Of a DNA stretch of 52,648 nt, positions 9,296 through 16,920 are shown piece by piece. A program made the position numbers and the translations under genes. The stretch is from Laspinema palackyanum D2a (lineage in GTDB: Bacteria; Cyanobacteriota; Cyanobacteriia; Cyanobacteriales; Laspinemataceae). Every line of letters starts with the position of its first letter. The first letter of the stretch is position 1. Where the stretch lies: positions 1 to 52,648 of the forward strand of contig JAMXFF010000051.1 in the NCBI GenBank assembly GCA_025370845.1, in the 5' to 3' direction. The notes under the pieces were generated by a model, which was not told the DNA's origin, did no database searches, and worked only from the letters and a program-made list of their open reading frames with translations.

Positions 9296-11698
9296 TCACT
9301 CACCCGGAGGTTGCGCGCTATTGAGTGCCAGATCCGGTACTGAACTTGGTGCAGGAAGAACCCGAACCCGGGCGAATTTGAGGCCAGAGACTCCGGGTTG
9401 GGGTTCGACAGTGCCGAAGTCAATCCGCTCTGCCACCCAACCTTCCCGGGCTAAATAGCGCAAATACTGTTCATATTCTTCCCATTCTTTGTTAGTTGCA
9501 TAGACCACGGTTAACATCCCCGGGCGGGTAATCCGATCGCCGGTTTGTGCTTCTACTCCCTTATCAATGCGTTTTTTGACAATTTCATACCGGGTATCCC
9601 GGGTTCCCCGAACATCAAAAAGTCTCTCTGTCTTTTCATCATGAAAAATATCTACGGTACAATCTTGCACCAAAACCAGATGGGTCACTTCTAGGGTCGT
9701 TTGGTAATCCGCTTGAATTCTCAAAGCCACCCGCGCACAGTCACAAACGGCCCGCAGTTGTTCATAGCGTAAACTGTGCAAATGAAAGCGGGAAAAGGAT
9801 GGGTTAATCGCAGCCCCTGCATAAATCATGTGATCAATGCCATCACTACATTCCACATCACAGTAATGGGGAATGATTTTCTGCATTTTCTCCTGCCAAA
9901 TCTCCCAAGTGTCTCTTAAGCGCGCATTAATTTGATTTACAGTCTCGTCATAGCGCGATCGCGCCACATAAACGCACTCATGTTCATTATCACAAGCGGC
10001 TCGATAGGTTGCCACCGCCTCTGCTGCTAAGGGTGAAGAGTTGCAAAAATAGTCAAAATACCCTTCCAAATGCTCTTTCAAATACTCGATCGCCGTGACT
10101 TCTGCATCCACGGTGACCCCCCGTTGGAGCGACTCAATTCGTTCTAACAAATCCAGTCTCAGTTGTTCGACAAAACTCTGTTTCTCCTCCGCACAAACCG
10201 CCTCTACCACGGCTAACCCGAGGTGAAACTGCTCGATTAAATCGGCTTCAATGGCTCGGTTCCGCTCGTCTGAGGACCCGCGAATATCCGATATTCCATA
10301 TAGGGGATAAAGTTCGGCAAAGACGATCGCCTCCGGTGGCAATCCCCAACTACGCCGTTCTAACTCCTGAATAAACCGCCATTCTACAGAGGGATGAATG
10401 TTGGTAAATTGGGTCAACTGTTGTTGGACAATTTGGCGTAATGCCACTGTAAACGGCGCAATCAGTTCCTCTCCCCGGCGAATATCAATGGGATGGAAAT
10501 GATGGGGATTAGTCTTGGTTAACCCCACTAATCCAACCATTTGCTGGGATTGGGACGGCGATCGCTTTGCTAATCCTGTATTATTTCCGCTCACCTGGAC
10601 CACCAGGGGAATCAATAACAAGGAACGCACTCCTCCCTCGACCAGTTGCTTCTCGCATTCCCCGGTCCAATCTGCACTTAAATCCGTGACATTCCATATC
10701 CGATTGGCTTCAGCCGCTTGCAGGAAGTGGGACCCTTGGAGGGAGTCGAGAGCATAACTGGTGACGCTCAAGTTTCTCGATTTCGTTTCCACAAACAGGC
10801 GGACCGGATCTCGTTCGGTACTGAGGATAAAGCTGTTGTCACATCTAAACAGGGATTTCAGGTGCTGATTAATTTGCCGAAAGCGATCGGGACGTAAAAT
10901 CGAGTGGGTACTAATCAGTAACCGGGAAATCTGCCGAATGGTCTCCCGAATGGTCACATCTACCCCTTCTAGGAGGAGTAACCCTTCAACGCGATAATTC
11001 TCCCAACAGACTCGCTGTTCTAAGCTTTCTAAGGTAGAGAGGTCCGTAAGGCTTTGGGAATTTTCGGGTCCAGAGTGCTGTTCTAAACGTAAATCTGCAA
11101 ACTCATCTTGAGCTGGATCGAGGGGAATAATTTTAAGTCCGGCCACATTCACCCAAAACTCGATCATCCTCGGTTCTGAGTAGTGTGGGCTATGAAAGCT
11201 GACGATCGCCGGTTCATCCCATCCCAACTGACTCTTGAGGTCAATTCCATAGCGATCGCCGAGAATTCGCAACAGCACCTGACGGCGATATAACTGTTCC
11301 AGGCCCTGGCGATCGCCTTCACTCAGGTGTTCCTGTAGCAAGTGGTGCAACAACATTTGGCGATCGTCCTGGCTTTGTTGATCCAGACTCGGCTGAATTC
11401 CCGCCAGTTGACACAAGGCTGGGTTGCCATAACAAAGGGTAAAATTTTGGGGTTCAACGGCTGCGATTAAGAGTTTCGTCCCCCGTCCTAATCGACTCAG
11501 AGAGTCTAAATTGTTCTTCCAAATTCTAATTTTTTCCCCTTCCGACGATGCCGATAAATCCCCAGACAGGCTCTGCCACAGTGCATCCTCATCGGACAGT
11601 GATTCCTGATTAGCTGTCGGAGAAATTTCACCTGAAAGCGGGTCTATCTCCCCATAGGAGTCTATATCTCTATTGAAGATTGACGTAGAATCATTCAT
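9296..11698 (-). CDS. Large GAF-domain protein of unknown function
   Basis: Cytoplasmic 800-aa protein. Residues ~1-45 are acidic and disordered. Residues ~60-240 resemble a PAS-like sensor region (LIAAVEPQNFTLCYGNPALCQLAG). A GAF domain spans roughly 265-425 (FRCDNSFILSTERDPVRLFVE ending near LIAPFTVALRQIVQ). The long helical C-terminal half includes a His/Cys-bearing stretch (HYCDVECSDGIDHMIYAG, CDCARVALR). No histidine kinase, GGDEF, EAL or HTH motif is visible, so an output is not evident. It may be a sensor that acts through protein binding. It is a single gene: 489 bases of non-coding sequence upstream and a convergent neighbour downstream. The exact function is unknown. Confidence 0.75.
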   Translation of the reverse strand: MNDSTSIFNRDIDSYGEIDPLSGEISPTANQESLSDEDALWQSLSGDLSASSEGEKIRIWKNNLDSLSRLGRGTKLLIAAVEPQNFTLCYGNPALCQLAGIQPSLDQQSQDDRQMLLHHLLQEHLSEGDRQGLEQLYRRQVLLRILGDRYGIDLKSQLGWDEPAIVSFHSPHYSEPRMIEFWVNVAGLKIIPLDPAQDEFADLRLEQHSGPENSQSLTDLSTLESLEQRVCWENYRVEGLLLLEGVDVTIRETIRQISRLLISTHSILRPDRFRQINQHLKSLFRCDNSFILSTERDPVRLFVETKSRNLSVTSYALDSLQGSHFLQAAEANRIWNVTDLSADWTGECEKQLVEGGVRSLLLIPLVVQVSGNNTGLAKRSPSQSQQMVGLVGLTKTNPHHFHPIDIRRGEELIAPFTVALRQIVQQQLTQFTNIHPSVEWRFIQELERRSWGLPPEAIVFAELYPLYGISDIRGSSDERNRAIEADLIEQFHLGLAVVEAVCAEEKQSFVEQLRLDLLERIESLQRGVTVDAEVTAIEYLKEHLEGYFDYFCNSSPLAAEAVATYRAACDNEHECVYVARSRYDETVNQINARLRDTWEIWQEKMQKIIPHYCDVECSDGIDHMIYAGAAINPSFSRFHLHSLRYEQLRAVCDCARVALRIQADYQTTLEVTHLVLVQDCTVDIFHDEKTERLFDVRGTRDTRYEIVKKRIDKGVEAQTGDRITRPGMLTVVYATNKEWEEYEQYLRYLAREGWVAERIDFGTVEPQPGVSGLKFARVRVLPAPSSVPDLALNSAQPPGE

Positions 11699-12187
11699 GA
11701 TTTTGGGATAGATGCTGTTTGGGCCTGCTGGTCTTCACACTGATGCGGTTGCCTGGACTTTCGTTATTTTTGAACCCTGTATTCCCCGGCTTGTGGAGAG
11801 GCTCCCCTTGTGATTATTCGGTGACTCTGCTCCACTGAACCGGCGTAGAAATTAACCCTGACTTTAATGTATTATTCTTGACTCCAGGCCATTTTCTCAT
11901 TCAAGTGATATGACCAGCCCATTATATTTTCTTTCTTAGAATGATGATATCCGATTTCGAGGGAAGTGCCAAGCTAGAGTCTTCCCTCTATCGGTAGGGG
12001 TCCGCGAAAATTTTAGGCTATTTCTATTTGGTCAATATGAGAAAAACAGTTAATCGCCTTAATCCTAAATCTAGCTGTGAAATATTGATTTTAAATTAGC
12101 CCGCCTGGGCGGGCTTTGGGATTACCGATTCGACGGGACAAAGGTGAAGCAAGTTTTCATCCTACAATGGGGGCTAATTTAACCGGC
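11699..12187. other. 489-base gap; ubiD terminator at one end, otherwise nothing seen
   Basis: The only clear structure is the GC-rich hairpin at 12098-12115. The rest is moderately AT-rich and should contain the promoter of the minus-strand GAF protein gene, but I could not assign -35/-10 boxes with confidence. No open frame of note. Confidence 0.5.
12098..12115 (-). terminator. Probable ubiD terminator hairpin
   Basis: AGCCCGCC-TG-GGCGGGCT is an 8-bp perfect GC stem, located 73 bases after the ubiD stop on the minus strand and followed there by AATTTAAAAT. On the plus strand only TTT follows. It is a weak intrinsic terminator by U-tract but a strong stem. Confidence 0.55.
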
Positions 12188-13696
12188 TTAGTTAATGTCA
12201 TATCCAAATAAGTTGGGATTAACTTCGGCTAATTTTAAATCAGCTAAACCATAGTCGGACCAACGGCGATCGACCATTGCGGCTACCTCTGGATCTGACT
12301 CTAAAGGTTCTCCCCATTCATGTTCGGTTTCTGGTGGAATTTTGGTAGTGGCATCGATACCCATACGTCCGCCTAAGCCAATTTTTTCACTGGCAAAATC
12401 TAAACTATCAAAGGGAGTATTGGGTAAAATAAAGACATCGCGCACGGGGTCAACTTTAGAGGAAATGGCCCAAACCACTTGGCGGGGGTCACGAATATTA
12501 ATATCTTTATCTACCACAATTACAAATTTGGTGTAAGTAAACTGGGGTAAGGCACTCCAAAAAGCTAAGGCAGCCCGTCTCGCTTGGCCGGGATAGGCTT
12601 TATCAATGGAAATAATCGCCGCTTTGTAACTGAGGGCTTCCATTGGTAGGAAAAAGTCTACAATTTCTGAGACTTGTTGTCGCAAAATTGGGGTATAAAT
12701 GCGATTGAGGGCGATCGCCATCATCGCTTCTTCTTTGGGGGGACGTCCGCTAAAGGTGGTTAGATACACCGGATTTTGGCGATGGGTCATGCAGTGAAAG
12801 CGGACCAGAGGGGAATCTTCAACGCCGCCATAATAGCCCATGTGGTCACCAAAAGGTCCATCGGGGAGGACTTCTCCCGGGGTAATGGTTCCCTCTAGGA
12901 CAAATTCTGAGTCTGCTGGAACTTCTAAATCTACGGTTTTACATTTGGCGAGGGCGACTCCAGAACCGCCATAGAGTCCGGCAAATAGCCATTCGGATAG
13001 GTCTACGGGAATGGGGGTGGCAGCAGCCATAATGATTAAGGGATCGACACCGAGGGCGATCGCAATTTCCAGTTTTTTCCCCTGTTCTGCGGCTTTTCGC
13101 AAATGTCTGGCCCCACCGCGTACCGATAGCCAATGCACCGTCATGGTATTGTGAGATTGCAACTGCAAGCGATACACCCCAACATTAGGCGTTCCTGTCT
13201 CACAATCTTTGGTAATCACCAATCCCAAGGTGATGATTTTCCCTGCATCTTTGTAATAAGGACGAATTAAGGGTAACTGGTTTAAGTCTAGGTCATCCCC
13301 TTGAATCACCACTTGCTGACAGGCGGGAAAAAAGTCCCGTCCGGGTTTTGCTTTGAGGACATCAAACAGCACTTTGCCAAACTCAACCGCCTGGGCAATT
13401 TTTTTGGGGGGTTTCGGCTGTTGTAAGAGGGCCAGTTTCCTACCGAGTTCCTCTAATTCTAGGGGTTTTTCCATGTTCATCGCCCAACAAACCCGTTCCT
13501 CGGTCCCTAAGAGGTTGATTGCTACGGGATGGGCGGATCCTTTAACATTCTCGAACAGGAGTGCTGGTCCTCCGGCTTGTAGCATCCGGTTGGAAATCTC
13601 GGCTATCTCTAAATCCGGGTCAACGCAGGTGGTAATCCGCCGGAGTTGTCCCCTAGTTTCTAGGAGGTTCAGGAATTCCCGTAAATCTCGTGCCAT
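12188..13696 (-). CDS. ubiD: UbiD family prenylated-FMN decarboxylase (plastoquinone-type)
   Basis: Non-oxidative aromatic decarboxylase that removes the ring carboxylate of a prenylated 4-hydroxybenzoate. In cyanobacteria the UbiD homologue serves plastoquinone synthesis. The length (502 aa) and motifs match the family: NVGVYRLQ (Arg176), FVLEG (Glu268) and GPFGDHMGYYG (Asp284) supply the Arg-Glu-Glu/Asp set used with prenylated FMN, and SGRPPKEEAMM follows. The cofactor-making UbiX is not in the window. The gene starts at ATG 13696, 69 bases from the divergent NYN-LOTUS gene, so the two promoters overlap. hpd, for tocopherol, lies one gene away, which may be coincidence or loose prenylquinone clustering. 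Confidence in family is high; the substrate is inferred. Confidence 0.93.
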   Translation of the reverse strand: MARDLREFLNLLETRGQLRRITTCVDPDLEIAEISNRMLQAGGPALLFENVKGSAHPVAINLLGTEERVCWAMNMEKPLELEELGRKLALLQQPKPPKKIAQAVEFGKVLFDVLKAKPGRDFFPACQQVVIQGDDLDLNQLPLIRPYYKDAGKIITLGLVITKDCETGTPNVGVYRLQLQSHNTMTVHWLSVRGGARHLRKAAEQGKKLEIAIALGVDPLIIMAAATPIPVDLSEWLFAGLYGGSGVALAKCKTVDLEVPADSEFVLEGTITPGEVLPDGPFGDHMGYYGGVEDSPLVRFHCMTHRQNPVYLTTFSGRPPKEEAMMAIALNRIYTPILRQQVSEIVDFFLPMEALSYKAAIISIDKAYPGQARRAALAFWSALPQFTYTKFVIVVDKDINIRDPRQVVWAISSKVDPVRDVFILPNTPFDSLDFASEKIGLGGRMGIDATTKIPPETEHEWGEPLESDPEVAAMVDRRWSDYGLADLKLAEVNPNLFGYDIN

Positions 13697-13764
13697 GTTT
13701 ATCCATCAATCGAGCTATCGTCTTTTATTATGATGGAATACTGTCACTTTCTACGGGAATCGCT

Positions 13765-15603
13765 ATGCGAGACGATCCGAGTTTGACTACTCATCAGGGA
13801 TTAGAGGCGATCGCGCCTTTAAGTCGTTTAATTTCTCAAACCCTTTTAATCGCCTATCAGCGCCATCCCGAATGGCTGAATGAAAAATTTAGAAACTACT
13901 CCTGGCATCACCCCGAATTTTCAGAAAAATTATCAAAAAAAATTGCCACTGAACTGGGACAAAATAATCAGGATATAGACACCTTGGTTCGCAAATTCAT
14001 GAAGTTGTTAGAATCATTCATGAAGCCTCCGTTCTTTGTGTCTTATGAATTTTTAGAATTAATCCAAAACTTTCAAACCTTACTTAAATTTCCCGCTTCA
14101 ATAGTCCCGGGTGAATCACCCCTTTCCCCGGGCACTCTCACGGTTCAATCAGACCTAGAAACTCAAAGTTTAGAACAATTTGCCCTCCGCTTGGGCTTTA
14201 ATCTGCCCGAGGCCCTATCTTTGGGAATGGCAGCCCACTTTAATGCGTTCAAAAACTCCTCGGTAGGGGGGATTGCTATTTTACTTTTAGATGCTGAGAA
14301 TTTATCCTTAGATGAACAAGCAGAAAATTTTTTAAAACAAGTCTGTCAATATGATTTACAAATTAAAATTGCCTTTGCCAATTGGCAAAGAATGGGAAAA
14401 AAGGATGTTCAACTCCATAAGCGTCATTATGAACTGATTCATGTTCCCCCCGGGAAAGATAGTGCGGATGTGAAAATGGCAACGGTGGGTTCCTCCATTT
14501 TTGTTCACTATCCCAATGCAAAAGAGGTGTTGGTTTGTTCATCCGATGGAGTCATGACTCATTTATGTACGACACTTCAAACTCATGGTTTAACGGTCTA
14601 TTTAGTTCGCAAGCAGGGGAAGATTTTAACCGTTTTAAACACCCAAACTGGTAAAACCCAGACTTATGGGATGGAGGAAATTAGCCCGGTTCTTTCGGTG
14701 GAGGAATGCGTTAAAACCTTTAAAGGTATCCTCAATGCTGAACAGACAAGAAGCGGTAAACAGTGGATTAAATTTTCCCGAGTTTGTGCGCTATTTCAGG
14801 ACCGTTATCACATCCCCCTGAGTCAAGTGGCGATCGCCTCGGAACCCGGGAAAAAAGCCCGGGATATTTTTGGCGATCGCCCCGATGATTTTGTTGTCCA
14901 TCAAGTCCCAGGAGATCCAGAATTTTATATTGCTTTATTCGATGGCATGGCGTTAAAATCCAGCCCAGATTTTAACCCTCAACCCCTGTGTTTAAAACCC
15001 CCTACAATAGCACCGGATTCCCTCGCCGATGGGTTTGATGGGAGAGAAGAAGTCGAACTGGCATTAGAACGGGCGATCGCTTCCCTGCACAAGAAATATC
15101 CCGGGATGGCTATTTCCACCGGAATGCTAGGTTCAGAATTTAAAGAACTCTACGGTCAAAATCCGAATTGGATTATTAAAAAATTAGGACTCGGGGGAAA
15201 TTTTAGTAAATTTTTACAGTCCAGTTCGAGATTTTCCCTGACTCCATCCCCTCAGACGGGTGAAGTCATCATCCGGGAAAAACACAGCCCTACTCCTAAA
15301 GCTTCCACCCTGATACCGGGAATCACTTCTGCATCTTCTTTAGTCATCAATACCCCGGCAGACCTAGAAAAATGTTTAATAGACTTACTGGTAAAATTAA
15401 CCGAAAATTCTCCGGGGAATTCCCTTCCTCTCTCCGCCCTAGCGAGTGAATTTAACGCGGAATATGGAGTGCCAATTACCCAACTTATGAAACACTTGCA
15501 AATCAAGGGGAAATTAACGCGTTTTTTGGATTTATCGAAAGCGTTTAAATTAAAAAAAATCGGGCAAGTGTATCAAGTCGCCCTACTGTCCCGCACTCCT
15601 TAA
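13765..15603 (+). CDS. NYN (PIN-like nuclease) protein with three LOTUS/OST-HTH domains
   Basis: Probable RNA-binding or RNA-cleaving protein of 612 aa. An N-terminal helical region (1-165) precedes a NYN/LabA-like domain (~170-290) with the acidic sites LLLDAENL (Asp176), GKDSADVKMA (Asp232/Asp235) and VLVCSSDG (Asp261). Three winged-helix LOTUS modules follow at ~320-395, ~430-495 and ~530-605; the first matches WIKFSRVCALFQDRYHIPLS and the third LSALASEFNAEYGVPITQL. NYN-plus-LOTUS is a known pairing (LabA/MARF1-like) in RNA metabolism, and LOTUS modules can bind G-rich RNA or G4. The usual second Asp of SDxDF is not present (SDGVM), so activity is uncertain. An upstream start at 13690 would overlap ubiD's start codon, so ATG 13765 is preferred. 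It is transcribed toward hpd with a 72-base gap. Confidence 0.85.
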   Translation: MRDDPSLTTHQGLEAIAPLSRLISQTLLIAYQRHPEWLNEKFRNYSWHHPEFSEKLSKKIATELGQNNQDIDTLVRKFMKLLESFMKPPFFVSYEFLELIQNFQTLLKFPASIVPGESPLSPGTLTVQSDLETQSLEQFALRLGFNLPEALSLGMAAHFNAFKNSSVGGIAILLLDAENLSLDEQAENFLKQVCQYDLQIKIAFANWQRMGKKDVQLHKRHYELIHVPPGKDSADVKMATVGSSIFVHYPNAKEVLVCSSDGVMTHLCTTLQTHGLTVYLVRKQGKILTVLNTQTGKTQTYGMEEISPVLSVEECVKTFKGILNAEQTRSGKQWIKFSRVCALFQDRYHIPLSQVAIASEPGKKARDIFGDRPDDFVVHQVPGDPEFYIALFDGMALKSSPDFNPQPLCLKPPTIAPDSLADGFDGREEVELALERAIASLHKKYPGMAISTGMLGSEFKELYGQNPNWIIKKLGLGGNFSKFLQSSSRFSLTPSPQTGEVIIREKHSPTPKASTLIPGITSASSLVINTPADLEKCLIDLLVKLTENSPGNSLPLSALASEFNAEYGVPITQLMKHLQIKGKLTRFLDLSKAFKLKKIGQVYQVALLSRTP

Positions 15604-15675
15604 CCCCTCCGGTTTTTGAGGAAACGAGTAAAATTAAAGGGCATTAGAGTTATTGAGGGCAGTGATATCGGATTC

Positions 15676-16809
15676 ATGGAAATCGATCACATTCACTTTT
15701 ACGTTAAAGATGCTACGGCACAACGGGACTGGTTCGTAGATTACCTAGGATTTGAGGCAGTCGCCAGTTTCACCCACACCGACACTCACACGGAACTGAT
15801 TCAAAGTGGTTTAGTTCGGTTTGCACTCTCTTCCCCCTTGTCTGTTGCTTCTCCGATCGCGGAATATCTCGATCGCCATCCTCCGGGAGTCGCTGATATT
15901 GCCTTTGCGGTTCAGGATTTAGCATCCTGCTTGGATCAAGCAACTGCTGCCGGTGCAAAAGTCTTACAATCCATCCAGGAACAACCCTCCTCTTTTCCCC
16001 CCTTAAAATGGGCAAAAATTGCCGGATGGGGAGAATTGAGTCATACCTTAATTCAACGGGGTGCCCCCAAGGGGGCGATCGGGAATTTTACTAACGAGAT
16101 TTATCCGTTTTGGACCGAGGAAAACATTGAACAATCAATCTACTCGGACCCCCAAAATATCGCTAACCCTATCTCTATCCCTATCCCTAATAGTCTCTAT
16201 CTCAATATTGACCATTTTGTTTTAAATGTCGAAAAAGGAGACTTAAAAACTGCTTTATCCTGGTATGAAAAAGTTTTTGGTTTTCAAGGTCAACAAACCT
16301 TTGATATTCAAACCGAACGGTCGGGATTACACTCTCAGGTGATGATTTATCCAGACAGTCTAATCCAGTTTCCCATTAATGAACCCACCTCCCATACCTC
16401 TCAAGTTCAAGAATTTTTAGAACTCAATCGAGGTCCAGGAATTCAGCATATTGCCTTAAAAACCAATAATATTCTGGGAACCGTTGCTCAGTTACGGAAA
16501 AATGGAGTCTCATTTATTGATGTGCCACCCACCTATTATGCAACCCTGCGCCAACGTCTGGGATTTGATGAAGGGTCCGCAGAGTGGCAAGACATTCAAA
16601 GGAAAAAAATTTTAGTAGATTGGCTGGCTGAAACCCCCAATTCCCTGTTACTGCAAACCTTTACTCAACCCATTTTTGAACAACCGACTTTCTTTTTTGA
16701 AGTGATTGAGCGCCGAGAGGAGGCGGCAGGATTTGGCGAAGGAAATTTTCAAGCTTTATTTGAGGCGATCGAACGAGAACAATTGAAACGAGTGGAACAT
16801 TCGGCCTAA
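15676..16809 (+). CDS. hpd: 4-hydroxyphenylpyruvate dioxygenase
   Basis: Fe(II) dioxygenase converting 4-hydroxyphenylpyruvate to homogentisate, the head group of tocopherols in cyanobacteria. It has two vicinal-oxygen-chelate halves. The C-terminal half carries the His-His-Glu iron site: His180 in NIDHFVLNV, His258 in GPGIQHIALKT and Glu342 in TFFFEVIERR. The C-terminal family signature GFGEGNFQALFEAIE is present. Start: an in-frame TTG at 15616 would add 20 residues, but ATG 15676 gives MEIDHIHFYVKDA, the normal VOC opening; 377 aa matches the family. It lies just after the NYN-LOTUS gene and may share its transcript. A hairpin at 16845-16912 closes it, facing the convergent orthocaspase gene. 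Confidence 0.93.
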   Translation: MEIDHIHFYVKDATAQRDWFVDYLGFEAVASFTHTDTHTELIQSGLVRFALSSPLSVASPIAEYLDRHPPGVADIAFAVQDLASCLDQATAAGAKVLQSIQEQPSSFPPLKWAKIAGWGELSHTLIQRGAPKGAIGNFTNEIYPFWTEENIEQSIYSDPQNIANPISIPIPNSLYLNIDHFVLNVEKGDLKTALSWYEKVFGFQGQQTFDIQTERSGLHSQVMIYPDSLIQFPINEPTSHTSQVQEFLELNRGPGIQHIALKTNNILGTVAQLRKNGVSFIDVPPTYYATLRQRLGFDEGSAEWQDIQRKKILVDWLAETPNSLLLQTFTQPIFEQPTFFFEVIERREEAAGFGEGNFQALFEAIEREQLKRVEHSA

Positions 16810-16844
16810 TCTCCCTAATTGAAATAGGTTTAGGCCCTGAAGAC

Positions 16845-16912
16845 AAGAAACCGGGTTGTTTACCGAAATTGGTGACGAATTGCCAAAGATTGGGTAAAAA
16901 ACCCGGTTTCTT
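16845..16912. terminator. Bidirectional hairpin between convergent hpd and orthocaspase genes
   Basis: AAGAAACCGGGTT (16845-16857) pairs perfectly with AACCCGGTTTCTT (16900-16912) over 13 bp, enclosing a 42-base loop that holds a second imperfect pairing (TTTACC/GGGTAAA). It sits 35 bases after hpd and 8 bases before the end of the opposing gene. Similar CCGGG-bearing hairpins occur near 5300, 21248-21302 and 31617-31690, so it is also a dispersed repeat. Confidence 0.65.
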
Positions 16913-16920
16913 ACCTCCTG

